Assembly: GCA_963675135.1 (NCBI GenBank)
Contig: OY776132.1
Coordinates: 63,373,850 to 63,437,849 of the forward strand
Direction of reading: 5' to 3'
Origin: Galeopsis tetrahit
Lineage: Eukaryota > Streptophyta > Magnoliopsida > Lamiales > Lamiaceae
DNA: 64,000 bases
The notes under the pieces are model-generated. The model had not been told where the DNA came from and did no database searches. It worked only from the letters and a program-made list of their open reading frames with translations. Within the stretch, counting starts at the first letter, position 1, and the number at the start of each line of letters is the position of its first letter. This document shows, piece by piece, positions 24,372-36,128 of the stretch. Position numbers and translations under genes: made by a program.

Positions 24372-25649
24372 TGTTGGTCCCAAGTTGAGTTGATATCGAG
24401 TAAGCTAGTGAAAATGTCTAGAGGGGGGTGAATAGACTTTTCAAAAATCTTTCGATATATCAGAATACGTAATGCGGAAATGATCAAAGTAACAATGAGC
24501 CCAATTCAAGATTATACTCAACTTATTATCGAGAACTCTGTTCTATACTCAACTAGTCAAGTCCAGTTAAGTAATTAAACAGTTAAGCAATTAAAACAAC
24601 TTAAAACAGTAAATCAACACACAAAGATTTATAGTGGTTCGACAACTTGTCTACGTCCACTCTCACAATCCCAGTTGTGATATTTGCCACTAAACTCTTC
24701 AACACGAGTACAAAGTGTAGTTCCTGTCTTTTAAGTCCCAAGAAGAAGACTTAGATCTTCAACAGAAATATCACTAGATATATCTACGATCTAACTAGAA
24801 ATTTAACAAGTATCTAGCAACTTGATAAAACAACAAAATAAAACTTCTCTATCTTCAGTAGCAGCCTTCTGAATATGACTTCGTCTTCTGGCTTCTTTCT
24901 GAATCTTCAATGCACTCTGAGAGTAATCTTCAGTATGTAGCTTTAATATGCTTCAGTATCAAGTTTCAGTATGCGTAGTTGTAGTAACAGTAGTCTTCAA
25001 ATGATCACCATCATGAAGTATTTGTAAACATCAAGAACTTAGTTAGTTGTAACCAACTTTTCTTGATAACTACCTTCAACTGAATCTTCTTATCAATCCA
25101 CGCGTTTCTGTTACGAATTAGTTATTCCATAACTAACTTCTTTAATCCTTATCTTTATATGCGCTTTTGTAACTAACTTCATGTTGACTTGTCTTGTGTA
25201 GTCTATTATGTACTGGTCTTGTAGTCCATCTGTCTTGAGTAGTAGACTGGTCTTCTCTTCTTGTGCAGTAGACTCTAATAGAACTAATCTAGTCCTAACA
25301 AGACTATTACATTACATTAAGCTTTTATAATACAAGCTTAGTCAACTTATGAACTATACAACAAATCTATCTATTACATAGAAAATATCATGAGCTCTAT
25401 ACAACAATTATAGCTCAATAACAAACCAAGAAGAACACATATATGAAGTACTTATAAAACGTACTTATCTTTTAAATATAAACAACACTTATCTTTTATG
25501 TGAACTTCTACTGATCTGTTCAAGATGACTTCAACTCAACTAGACTAGATTAGTCAACACTTAGAAAACATTCAAACCACTTTTGGCTTATCAAAACTTC
25601 ATCTTATCTTTTCATCATTTAGGACTTGTCTAGGATTCATATCCCAACA
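24372..25649 (-). repeat. 3' LTR of the Ty1/copia element
   Basis: A 1278-bp LTR, starting TGTTGG and ending CCCAACA on the + strand. It matches the other LTR base for base in my reading except T at 24775 against C at 36532. Confidence 0.95.
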
Positions 25650-25664
25650 ATTTCCCCCTTTTTG
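25650..25664 (-). other. Polypurine tract of the Ty1/copia element
   Basis: Immediately upstream of the 3' LTR on the minus strand is AAAAAGGGGGAAAT, the expected primer for plus-strand DNA synthesis. Confidence 0.85.
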
Positions 25665-25816
25665 ATGAAGCCAAAACTACTTGAATCTTTTCTCATAAGT
25701 AGACTAGTTAAGTAGTTATCTTGTCTATTAACATCAAATAGTACTTAATTTTTCATTCATTCAACAAAAGATCAGTAGATTACAATTACTTAATCAAAAG
25801 AAATATAAACACAAAT

Positions 25817-28800
25817 CTAGTCTGAAAGAGTACCTCCTTCTATGTTAGGAACGCAGAAAGCATCTAGTAGTCTTCTGTGGATCAGCCTAGTTTGTTCTTC
25901 ATCATCAATCTTCTCTTTGTCAAGTAGCTCTTCTTCAAACTTTTTGATTTTGATTATATCAACCCTTCTTCCAGAGCTAGTCATAGGACATTTCCATTCA
26001 GGAAATCCAGGAACCAAAATGTTGAAATTAGCACCAGCAGAAATCCTTAAGATTAAGTGCCACAACATTCTGTGTTGTCCTTCCATAAACCTGTCAAATA
26101 ATGAATACAATTCATCTTGACTTTCAGTATCTCCATACTTGCGTATGATCCAATGATCAAGTTCCCATTGATTCTTCACTTCATTCCATTCAGCTCTATG
26201 TTCATTATCTATGAAGTAATCAATAAACTTGTCTTCCATTTGATCTTCATTCACCTTCAGCTTTTGCAATCTTTCAATATGTTTTTCAATTTTCTTTTTG
26301 CTAGCATAGTGAGCTTCTTATTTTGAAATTGCAAATTTTCGTTTCTTCTCAACAATCTCAGTAGACTCATCTTCAATAGCTAACTTCCGTTTGACTTGTC
26401 TAGTCTGAATCTCAGCTTCTGGAGATGCAACACCTTTGCCTTTCTCCAGCTTTTTCAACTCAGCTGCTCTAAGCTCTTCAAGTTCAGCTTTCTTTACTAG
26501 CTTGCCTCTCTTAGGCCTCCTAAGCTCTTCAATAGCAGTTGCAGCAGCTGCAGCAGCTTTCACATCAGATTCAGTAGACAGTTCAATTTTACCAACTTTT
26601 TGAACTTTACTCGTCTCTTCCCCCTTTTTGGCTTCATCAGTAGCCTTGAGAGTGAATAGAGAAGTAAATCGAGTCATCTCTTCTATCATAGCTTGCTTCA
26701 TGGCTTCAGTAGCTAGCTCAATCTGCTTTTGCTGCGACTTCTCATGACTCATCTTGTCTAGTCGATCAGCAGTCAGCTCTAGCTTCCTCGAACTTGAGAT
26801 TAACTCACCTTTGAAATGAGTAGCTGTCTGTCGTAGAAGAGTGTTTTGAGCAGTTAACTCATGAAGAACTGCTTGAGAACGCACCAACTGATCTTGTGCT
26901 TCTCGTCTTTGGTCATCAGCAATAGCAATCTTCACTCTGTAGAGTCTCTCCATCTTGCTGGACTCCTCAGCTAATGATCGCGCAAACGAAATAGATCTCT
27001 TTTCAGAAAAATCTACTTGTTTCTTCAGAAAATTCTCAACTTCTGCATACATCTCAGTTCGAAAGGTTGAGTCCATCTTGTTGACCTCACCAACAATTAA
27101 CTCTCTTGTGCTGTCAACAAGTGTTTGGTTTTGCTCAACAAGTACATCTTTCACCTTCGATGCAAGAAACTCATCAATTGCAGAATGAACTACTTCTTTC
27201 AAGTCGGTCTTCAACTCATCTAGATGGCCATCCGGAAATCCATGAGTAGACGACTGAACTTCAGCTTTCACATCCTTGTGAACAAGTTCATCTTCAGTAA
27301 ACATTTCAGCATCCATGAATTCCTCATCTTCCACACCAAGTTCAAAAGACTCAGACTCTTCTGAACTCTCAGCATCTTCTAACTCCAAAGTTGGTTCATC
27401 AGTCTGTATACCAACTTCAGCAACCTCTGGTTTCAGCTCATCTTCCACCAGATCAGTCTGGGTTCCGATGTCAAATGTGAACTCATCAACCAGAACACCA
27501 TCAGGAATGCTCAACAGTCTCTTAACCAGATCAACTAGGGCTTTGCGTGGAAATAGTTCAGAGTGATCCTTAACTCCACTATTTTCCTTTTGTTCCATCT
27601 CCCAATCCATAAAATTGGAGATACCACCCATGCCTAGAATGACCTCGAACAGATCATCAGTTCCAGACTTCTTTAATGCGAACCAAGTGCAAATTCTGAT
27701 CAGTTTCTCAAACTGTTCAGATGAGTAGTCGATGTCGACGGATGCGAGTTGCTTCCTCATATTCCGAATTATCTTCGAACGAATTCTCTTTTCTCTCAAG
27801 CACATCGGATAATAAACCAGGGATTCAAATCTGACTTCAGACGGGGTCTGAGTAGATGGGGTCTCTAACTCAGCTGTTGCAGTGGCAACTGTCGTCTTGT
27901 CTGAAGTAGACGGGTTGGAGGGTTCAACATTTTCTGTTGAGGGTAAGGGTAGAATTAGGTATGTGGTTTCTTGGGGCTCTGACGTGGCCAGGTTTGGTGT
28001 GACAACTGTCGGAGTATCAGTTGTATCCTTTTTGGGAGTGTTTTCGGGTACACTGGCTCGAAGCGGTAATGCCGCCAGTGCTTGTGAGGTTTGGGGAATA
28101 GGTCGTGGCCTAGATCGATGTGATCTAGCCTTGGTTGCGACGGGGAGAGAAAGAGGAAATGAAATAGACTGAGAAGAAGAACCAACCTGAGGACTCAACT
28201 CGGCTGGTGAAGTAGGCGAATCGACTCTCACTAGTCGATAGACTTCGGCACCGGACTCTTCTTCCTTCTCTGAGTGAGTCTCCTCTGAATCATGTCCACT
28301 CGACTCAGCTTTCGCAGCTTCCTCCGAAACTTCATCATCTGACTCATCTCCAGAAGAACTAGATGAGTCAGCATACGGCATGGCCTCCGAGTCATCTACC
28401 AACACTTGTCTTGGTGCAGACGGCCTTCGAGCAACCTGTTTCCTCAAAGCTTCTGCCTTCAAATAGAACTTGAGCGGATGAAACGGCTTGCCTTTACTCC
28501 AATCAGACTTGTTCGGCAATAGCAGGGGTAGGAGAATACTTAGCTTGTTGCCATAACCAACAGTCTTTGACACCACCCAATTAGCCGTGTCCTGATTCAC
28601 CATAACATTCCGTTCAAAATACATAATCCGATCAGCGATTAATTTGAACCAATTTCCGTTTGTGATTCCGTCATAGATTGCTGCCATCACCCTAGTCTTC
28701 ACTTGAGTGACCGAATCATGAGAACCAGTGGCACATAGTAGCATCTTGCTAGCTATGTCCAATAGTGTTCGATAAATTTCCAACAATTCAGCTTTCTTGA

Positions 28801-29236
28801 CGGCTGGGGCCTTGCCATCCGGTTTAAGTTGCATCATTTTTCCACAAAAGATGCTCATGTACTTCATCTCTTGGCCTAAGGCATAGTTCTCCACATCAAT
28901 TATTCCAGTGGGCAACCTCAAATGCCTAAGTAGCACCTCGCTATTGATTTCAACCCTGTCCGATCCAATGAACGATTCGATACCATCACCTCGTCTGGTG
29001 GCGTTGGCATAGAACATTAATACCTCCTCCTCCAAGACGACTTGCGGAAAGGCCTCCAGATATGGCCTTAATCCACACTGGATGCACTTAGACAGAATCT
29101 CCTTGTTGTCATCCGTGTGTAGCCCTTTGAAAAATAACTAAGGCTCCACATGAACCCTTCCTTCAGTAGTGTATCTGCCTAAATCAAACCTCGCTTGTCT
29201 GTTTGTTCTGACATCAAAGAGAGAAACAATCGACAT
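25817..29236 (-). pseudogene. Third ORF downstream of pol (env-like position), two in-frame stops
   Basis: One frame runs from ATG at 29236 (MSIVSLFDVRTNRQARF) to the stop at 25817, about 1,139 codons. TAG at 29138-29140 and TAA at 26318-26320 interrupt it; between them lie 939 sense codons. The N-terminal part (FYANATRRG, EVLLRHLRLPTGI) resembles a plant-transposon-protein domain. The middle is Ser/Glu/Pro-rich and disordered. Residues roughly 600-850 look like long coiled coil, with heptads around ENFLKKQVDF and SSRKLELTADRLD. The C-terminal portion after the TAA (KKKIEKHIERLQ onward) is charged. I see no signal peptide or membrane segment, so calling it an envelope protein is unsupported. 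The position is that of the env-like ORF in Sireviruses. Function unknown. Confidence 0.75.
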
Positions 29237-30129
29237 AGTAGTATGATACTGAAGAGATTTGAGTTAGCAAGAAATCAATTTGAGAATCAAACAGTTGTGA
29301 AAAACGTGAGGCGAGTTGAGTGAGGCAGTTGAGTTTTGTTAGAACATAAATTTTGATCCAATGGACAAGATTGATTGCATGGATCCAACGGTTGGGGCTG
29401 TTGGAATTCTGTTTACGGAATCGAGAATATTATGTGATTTGATATTGTAAATTTTGGAATCCGCCCTTCTTATTGGTTAGGACAGAGAAGTGTACTCATC
29501 TGACCTAGTGTAGAAGAGTAATGCGCGAACTGGGTGTATACACCTCATTAAAATGGGAGTGTATTCATCCAATTCTGGAAACTTTCAATTTTCATTACCA
29601 AATTACCATAATGTCCTTAATTCTTTGTGAGTAAACACTTAGCATATTTCAATTAATAGAAACACTTAGCTTGTCTGTTCGAGTCCATCCAGAACAGACG
29701 AGTAGACTTAAGCTTCACAAGACGAGTTGGCTTGAGCACACAAGACGAGTTCCCCCTTCGCCTGTGCTTGTCTATTCTGAACATCGAACGACTTCATGTA
29801 CCTATCTTATCATATTTAACGTGTAATCGATAGTACAAGTAGAGTAACAATAAATAAGATGAATATTAATCCAAAGCAATGATCAAGGTTTCGAACAAGA
29901 TGACTATTGACACACATAAGAGTCAACATAAGGATATTTAAGAAATCAGAGATTCCCCCTTAATTGTTTATTCTCTTAGTATTACCCTCAGCTTTACCAG
30001 CTTCCTCATCGGGTTGTCTGGTCATCCTGTCTAGCCTTGTATACCTGTCTGTTGTGTGAGTAGTTGAGTGCTTCTGGTCTAGTATTCTTGTCTCCTTGTT
30101 CTTGATGTGCCTGTCTGGTTAGTACATCG
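29237..30129 (-). other. Spacer between pol and the third ORF
   Basis: About 890 bp of non-coding internal sequence. It may carry the leader or splice acceptor for a subgenomic RNA encoding the third ORF, but no specific signal was verified. Confidence 0.5.
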
Positions 30130-33100
30130 CTATAGACAAGTAGGGTCTAAATCAATTAGCCCTAAACTAATGCATAACTCACGAAATCGTGCCTCAGCTA
30201 ATGGTTTTGTGAAAATATCAGCTCTTTGAAAATCAGTATGAATCTTTTCCATGCGAATGTCCTTCTTTTCTACATGATCACGTATGAAATGATGTTTCAC
30301 ATCAACATGTTTACAACGTGTGTGCAATACAGGATTTTGTGTAATGGCAATTGCACTATTACTATCACAGAAAATAGGAACATTTGATTCATATAAATTG
30401 TAATCTCTAAGCTGTTGCATGAGCCAGAGTAGTTGACTACAACAGCTACCAGCAGCCATGTACTCGGCTTCGGTAGTAGAGGTAGCAACACTAGTCTGCT
30501 TTTTCGAAAACCATGAAATGAGTTTTGTGCCTAAGAATTGACAAGAACCAGATGTAGATTTCCTATCTATTCTACAGCCACCAAAATCAGAATCTGAGTA
30601 GCCACTTAGAGATAAATCATCATTTGAAGGATACCATATACCACGATTGATGGTTCCTTTCAAATATTTCAATATCCTTTTAGTGGTTTCCATATGACTC
30701 TCTTTTGGATTAGCTTGAAAACGAGCACATACACCAACAGAGAATGCAATATCAGGTCTACTAGCAGTCAAGTACAGTAATGAACCAATTAGACCACGAT
30801 AATATGTTTGATCAGCACACTTACCTTGTTCGTCTGGGTCCATTCTGTATGTAGGTAGCATAGGTACGCCAGCAGACTTGCATGTCTTAATACCATACTT
30901 ATCTAGAAGATTTCTAGTATACATTGCTTGATTTATAAAAATCCCTTCAGGGGTCTGTTTTACTTGAAGACCAAGAAAGTAATTCATTTCACCCATCATG
31001 GACATCTCGAATTTACTTTGCATGAGTGTTGAGAAACTTTCACTCAGCTTTTTGTTAGGTGACCCAAAAATGATGTCATCTACGTAAATTTGGACAAGTA
31101 AAATGTCTTTCCCTTCTTGTCTTCTGAACAAGGTTCGATCGACCTTGCCCTTAGTAAAACCATTTTCTAACAGGAAGAGAGAGAGAGTGTCATACCATGC
31201 TCTTGGAGCTTGTTTTAGTCCGTATAAGGCTTTCTTCAATCTGTACACCTGATTTCCTTTGACTTCGAAACCTGGGGGTTGTTCAACATACACTTCTTCC
31301 GCAAGAATACCGTTAAGAAATGCACTTTTAACATCCATTTGATATACAGTAAACTTCATGTGAGCAGCATATGCAAGGAACAATCGAATGGCTTCTAGTC
31401 TAGCAACAGGAGCATATGTTTCATCATAGTCTATGCCTTCAGCTTGTGAGTAGCCTTGGGCAACTAGTCTAGCCTTATTCCTAACAACTACATCATTCTC
31501 ATCTTTCTTGTTTTTGAAAATCCATCGAGTGCCAACTACATTATGATGTTTAGGTCTATCGACAAGTTCCCAGACGTCGTTTCGAACAAACTGGTTCAAC
31601 TCGTCTTGCATAGCGATGATCCAATTACTATCAGCCAATGCCTCTTTAACAGTGGTAGGCTCGATAGATGAGAGGAAACAACACCAGCAAAACATAGTTG
31701 GACTAGACTGTTCTTGCGACTCAAAGAGTTGTCGTCTAGTCTTTACACCAATAGTAGAGTCACCAATGATATTTTCTGTATCATGCGCAGATTTCCATGT
31801 TTTTCTATTCTTAACAGGAATACTATCATCATCTATATCATGTACAGCATCATGCATATCAATATCATTTGTATCATCAATTTTCACAGGAGTAGTAGAG
31901 TCAACTAGAGCAGGCATGTCTACTGGTCTAGAAGACTTACCTTGAGCACTTACTTTCACTTTGTCATCAGAGTCGAGGGCTTTCATGAATGGATTGTAGG
32001 CTTGAACGGATTCATATACCTCTGAGTCTTTATCAGATTCGATCGATAGATCAGTCACCTTTTCACTGATCTTGTCGGCAGACGAGTCCTGTCGAGATTC
32101 ATCGAAAACCACATGTGGTGTTTCTTCTACACAAAGAGTTGAGTAGTTGAATACCCTAAATGCCTTGCTAGTCGAGGAGTATCCTAAGAATATCCCCTCG
32201 TCCGCTTTGGCATCGAAAGCATTCAACTTGCTCTTTCCATTGTTATGAATAAAACACTTACAACCAAATATATGGAAATATGAAATACGGGGTTTTCTAC
32301 CTTTCCAAACCTCATAAGGTGTCTTGCCTAAGACTTTGTTGATCGCACTCCTGTTTTGTGAATGGCATGCAGTGTTGATAGCTTCAGCCCAAAACTTTTG
32401 AGGAGTGTTGAACTCAGCTAGCATGGTTCTACAGGCTTCTTTTAGAGTTCGATTCCTTCTTTCTGCTACACCGTTCTGTTGTGGTGTCCTAGCTGCACTA
32501 GTTAGATGCTGGATACCACGTTTAGCACAAAAATCTTTGATATAGCAATTAATGAACTCAGTTCCTTTGTCACTATGAATCTTGACAATGGACTGGTTCT
32601 TCTCAACTTGTAACTTCTTCAACAGATCAGGTAAAAGGGTTTGTGTATCACTCTTCTTGTGTAGAAAGACTACCCAAGTAAACTTAGAATAGTCGTCTAC
32701 CACAACAAGTGTGTACCTTCTACCATTCAAGGTTGGAGGAGTTATTGGACCATGAAGATCCATATGTAGAAGTTCTAGAACTCTACTAGTTGAGAGAGTA
32801 GGAATTGACTTAAATGAACTTTTAACCTGTTTACCCTGTTGACACGCCGTGCATACATGTGACTTGTAGTAGACCTCATTGGGAATACCTTCTACAAGGT
32901 AATCTCTGGCTATCTTATTAAGAACCTTAAAGTTTAAGTGACAAAGGCGTCTATGCCAGAGCCACCCAAGTTCTTTTGGATTCTTAGTAAGTAGACAGGT
33001 GTCCCTCGGGCAACTGTTCCAATTCACTATATACACACTACCTTGTCTTACGCCGACTAGTAGGATTGTGTGTGTCCTTTTGTCTATGATCTGACATTTG

Positions 33101-33417
33101 CGGCTTTTGAACTGCACCTTGTATCCACGATCACAAAACTGTGAGACAGAGAGTAAATTGTATCTCAGGCCTTCGACGTACGAGACATCTTGTATCTCTA
33201 CGTCACCATTCCGAATGTAACCAAATCCTTTAGTGATAGCAGTGGAACTATCACCAAATATCACTTTTGGTCCTTCTTGCTCATGATAGCTTGATAAGAG
33301 AGCCTTGGTACCAGTCATGTGGTGTGAACAACCACTGTCAATGTACCAAGTTTCTCCTACTGAGCCACCCTTCTTATACAAGTCAAGTCGACCCTGCAAT
33401 AGATGATATTCAATAAT
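30130..33417 (-). CDS. pol: Ty1/copia Pol: protease, integrase, RT, RNase H (open)
   Basis: The frame is open from 33417, just after a TAA at 33420-33418, to the stop at 30130; it has no ATG at its start. Numbering from codon 33399: protease DSG at residues 21-23 (WYIDSGCSHHM); GAG-pre-integrase zinc site H149, H154, C183, C186; integrase D214, D277, E313 (the spacing of 35 residues between the last two is canonical); RT with D689 (YQMDVKSAF) and YVDD at 772-775; RNase H with D936, E979, D1012 and the DVKHHFIRDHV region. All catalytic residues are present and no internal stop is seen, so the polyprotein appears functional. How its translation begins is unclear, because gag is in another frame and does not overlap. 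Confidence 0.93.
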   Translation of the reverse strand: MIEYHLLQGRLDLYKKGGSVGETWYIDSGCSHHMTGTKALLSSYHEQEGPKVIFGDSSTAITKGFGYIRNGDVEIQDVSYVEGLRYNLLSVSQFCDRGYKVQFKSRKCQIIDKRTHTILLVGVRQGSVYIVNWNSCPRDTCLLTKNPKELGWLWHRRLCHLNFKVLNKIARDYLVEGIPNEVYYKSHVCTACQQGKQVKSSFKSIPTLSTSRVLELLHMDLHGPITPPTLNGRRYTLVVVDDYSKFTWVVFLHKKSDTQTLLPDLLKKLQVEKNQSIVKIHSDKGTEFINCYIKDFCAKRGIQHLTSAARTPQQNGVAERRNRTLKEACRTMLAEFNTPQKFWAEAINTACHSQNRSAINKVLGKTPYEVWKGRKPRISYFHIFGCKCFIHNNGKSKLNAFDAKADEGIFLGYSSTSKAFRVFNYSTLCVEETPHVVFDESRQDSSADKISEKVTDLSIESDKDSEVYESVQAYNPFMKALDSDDKVKVSAQGKSSRPVDMPALVDSTTPVKIDDTNDIDMHDAVHDIDDDSIPVKNRKTWKSAHDTENIIGDSTIGVKTRRQLFESQEQSSPTMFCWCCFLSSIEPTTVKEALADSNWIIAMQDELNQFVRNDVWELVDRPKHHNVVGTRWIFKNKKDENDVVVRNKARLVAQGYSQAEGIDYDETYAPVARLEAIRLFLAYAAHMKFTVYQMDVKSAFLNGILAEEVYVEQPPGFEVKGNQVYRLKKALYGLKQAPRAWYDTLSLFLLENGFTKGKVDRTLFRRQEGKDILLVQIYVDDIIFGSPNKKLSESFSTLMQSKFEMSMMGEMNYFLGLQVKQTPEGIFINQAMYTRNLLDKYGIKTCKSAGVPMLPTYRMDPDEQGKCADQTYYRGLIGSLLYLTASRPDIAFSVGVCARFQANPKESHMETTKRILKYLKGTINRGIWYPSNDDLSLSGYSDSDFGGCRIDRKSTSGSCQFLGTKLISWFSKKQTSVATSTTEAEYMAAGSCCSQLLWLMQQLRDYNLYESNVPIFCDSNSAIAITQNPVLHTRCKHVDVKHHFIRDHVEKKDIRMEKIHTDFQRADIFTKPLAEARFRELCISLGLIDLDPTCL

Positions 33418-33434
33418 TTAGGTACCCTGTTTGT

Positions 33435-35987
33435 TTATTGGGGTCCTGGGGGGTTAGTCGAGTTCAAAGGAATCCAAATATACATTGGAGTCTTGAACAA
33501 GTTTGATCTTTTAAGCTTTCGCCCATATTTGTTACAAAATAAGACCTTGTTGTCCTTCTCTGGCCTAACAGTCGAGTTCGGGTCTACTCTTTGGAGATAG
33601 CCTTTCGACTTGATCTCTACTTGAGCAGGCACTTGTCTACGATAGTCAGAGTAGGGTTTGAATGCATTAGGTCCATACGGTTTATAGACGCGTTTGGGTC
33701 TTTCCTCACTTAAAATATCGTATGATAGAGGTGGAGGATATAGGACAGCTTGTGTACGATATTTTGGAGCTACCTGTCTAGGTCTAGACGAGTAGAGTTG
33801 AGACTGCCTTATAAATGGAGGTCTAGACTCTTGTCGTCTAGTCTGTACCTGTCTAGTACTCGTCTCCTCAGGATACCAGTCCTCGTATCTGACCTGGTTG
33901 GGTCGTCCTCGATTAGTGGTCCTTTGAAGATTAGTTCTAGATGGAGCAGGCTTGCTGTTACCATTCTTTTTACCTCCCTTGGTAATCGGAATGTTAACTT
34001 GAGCTTGTTTAGGTACAGTATCTTTAGAAGAAGTTCCAATATCGTATAACATTGGTCCTTTTCCTTTATCATTTGGCAAAAGTCTTGCTTTAATAGTAGT
34101 AGGGTTCTTAATGACTCGAGTAGACGAGCTAGATGACTCAGCACCTATACCAGTCTTGTCACCTGGATCTCTATACCTATCTGACAATTCAAGGTTAATC
34201 TTCGAAGAGTTAACCAGGTCAGTAAGTTTGAGATCAAGTGTGACAACCTCGGTCTCTAAGAACTTATTACGTTCTTCAAGTCTGTTGCACTTGTTCTTTA
34301 AAACATTGAATTCATTTCTCTCAGTTGCATGTGTCTTGAGTAGGTCTTGATATAACTTGTCTGTCAACGCACACTTTTCTTTGAGTTGACTCAACTCTTC
34401 AGTCAAGCGTTCATTTAGGACTGTTATATTAGGATCTACGTTTGACTGAGCTTCCTTAAGATCAATGATTTCTTGTTTTAATGCAATGTTTTCATCACTG
34501 ACTTCGATGAATGCTTGATTAGCAAGTAGAAGGTCATCTTCGACTGCACTAGTCGAGTGCTGAAGACTACTTCCTACTTCACTACTAGCAGTGTCACTTT
34601 CATCAGTTTCTGAATCATCACAAGATTGAAAAGATGTAGCAGATGATACCTCTTGGTTGATTTTAGCCATGCAGCATAGACCATCATCTACTATGAAAGC
34701 TTCGTCGTGATCTTGATCAGTTGAGTGACTAGATGCGGACGATGGCAATTCATCTGAATCTGAGTCAGAGTCATTATTGACCATCATTGCCTTATTGCCA
34801 CGATTATATCTTCTTTCCCTTCTAGCTTTACGTTCTTCTCGATCGTCAGTGCTCAGGTCTGGGCATTCGTAAATGTAATGACCTGGCTTTTCACAATTAT
34901 AGCACAAGAGATCATTAGTAGCCTTTTTAATAGGAGATTTGTCCCTACGTTTATCACGTCTATCAGAACGTTGAATCTTCCTATCGTCAGACTCTCTATC
35001 TCGCCTATTACCTTTCGAGACTTCGTCTCTCCTTTCGGAAGAGTTTCGGTCTCGTCTGGTCTCAGACGAGTTCTTAGAAGTAGATGCTCTATGATCCCTA
35101 TAGAACTTCTTGTATCTTCCGAAGCGTTTATTGAGCCTATCAAACTTTCTAACCATGAGACTCATCTGATCCTTTAAACTAAGATCAGTATCTAACTCAT
35201 CTTTCACAGAGGCAGACTTAGTTCTAGACTTGGACCTGTCTACCTTAGAAGACTTAGAAGAGCTAGACTTAAAGGCAACGTTCTTAGATACAACATGTTC
35301 TCTATCACTACTGGCTAGTGGTTCATCTTCGTCTAAATCAAACTCATGGGCTTTAAGAGTTTGAAACATGGTTTCAGCAGTCCATGTATCAATATCTTGA
35401 GTGTTCTTAACAAGCATCTTTACCATTTTCCAACGGCTATCAAGACTCTTCAAAATCCTAAGATTGATCTCACGAGCAGTATAAGATTTACCAAGTACTT
35501 CCAAATCATTCATGATCTTAGTAAAACGAGTATCCAGCTGGTCGATAGTTTCGCCAGCTTTCATCTGAAATGATTCAAATCTTTGGACAGCTGTGGAGAG
35601 TTTGCTCTCTTTGATTAGGGAGGTCCCTTCACAAATGATAGCTAGTCTGTCCCACATCTCTTTGGCAGTCTTACATTTTAACACTTTTCCTAGATACTCG
35701 TTAGGAAGGGTGTGTAAAATGTAATTCTTTGCCAAACTATCCAAATTATTTTGACGCATTTCTTCTGAGGTTAGATCTGACCTGGGTTTCTTGACGAGAG
35801 TACCAATTGGTTTGCTTGGGTCAAGAAAAGCAGTATTTGGAATCATCGTAACAATGGGTCCTTCTGTGATGACAGAGATCATTAGGTCGTGCGTGGAACT
35901 GAAAATGGCTTCCATTCGCAGCTTCCAGTAGTCATAGTCCTGAACTTGGAACTTGGGTAACTTGTTAGCACTTATTTCAAGAGACAT
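33435..35987 (-). CDS. gag: Ty1/copia Gag, 850 aa
   Basis: Starts at ATG 35987 (MSLEISANKLPKFQVQDYDYW), the first ATG after the primer site. A UBN2/retrotran-gag domain covers about residues 60-215 (YILHTLPNEYLGKVL, EMWDRL, FESFQMKAGETIDQLD). A basic, Arg/Ser-rich linker follows. The CCHC knuckle CYNCEKPGHYIYEC has C362, C365, H370, C375. A long acidic and coiled-coil C-terminal half ends in a Pro/Arg-rich region. It packages element RNA into virus-like particles. At 850 residues it is much longer than ordinary Ty1/copia gags, consistent with the Sirevirus lineage. No internal stops. It ends at TAA 33437-33435, before the pol frame opens. Confidence 0.93.
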   Translation of the reverse strand: MSLEISANKLPKFQVQDYDYWKLRMEAIFSSTHDLMISVITEGPIVTMIPNTAFLDPSKPIGTLVKKPRSDLTSEEMRQNNLDSLAKNYILHTLPNEYLGKVLKCKTAKEMWDRLAIICEGTSLIKESKLSTAVQRFESFQMKAGETIDQLDTRFTKIMNDLEVLGKSYTAREINLRILKSLDSRWKMVKMLVKNTQDIDTWTAETMFQTLKAHEFDLDEDEPLASSDREHVVSKNVAFKSSSSKSSKVDRSKSRTKSASVKDELDTDLSLKDQMSLMVRKFDRLNKRFGRYKKFYRDHRASTSKNSSETRRDRNSSERRDEVSKGNRRDRESDDRKIQRSDRRDKRRDKSPIKKATNDLLCYNCEKPGHYIYECPDLSTDDREERKARRERRYNRGNKAMMVNNDSDSDSDELPSSASSHSTDQDHDEAFIVDDGLCCMAKINQEVSSATSFQSCDDSETDESDTASSEVGSSLQHSTSAVEDDLLLANQAFIEVSDENIALKQEIIDLKEAQSNVDPNITVLNERLTEELSQLKEKCALTDKLYQDLLKTHATERNEFNVLKNKCNRLEERNKFLETEVVTLDLKLTDLVNSSKINLELSDRYRDPGDKTGIGAESSSSSTRVIKNPTTIKARLLPNDKGKGPMLYDIGTSSKDTVPKQAQVNIPITKGGKKNGNSKPAPSRTNLQRTTNRGRPNQVRYEDWYPEETSTRQVQTRRQESRPPFIRQSQLYSSRPRQVAPKYRTQAVLYPPPLSYDILSEERPKRVYKPYGPNAFKPYSDYRRQVPAQVEIKSKGYLQRVDPNSTVRPEKDNKVLFCNKYGRKLKRSNLFKTPMYIWIPLNSTNPPGPQ

Positions 35988-36114
35988 GTTAACACAAGTA
36001 GATTAGTGCTAATTAGTTATATGATCAAGAACACGTAAGCAAGTACAATCAAGGACCAAGACTTCACCCTAAGTCTTAAGTCGGTTATCAAGAAACAGCA
36101 GTTCGTAAACTACT

Positions 36115-36126
36115 GCTCTGATACCA
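36115..36126 (-). other. Primer-binding site (tRNA-iMet)
   Basis: Two bases inside the 5' LTR, the minus strand reads TGGTATCAGAGC, the classic complement of the 3' end of initiator tRNA-Met used by many plant Ty1/copia elements. Confidence 0.95.
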
Positions 36127-36128
36127 CT

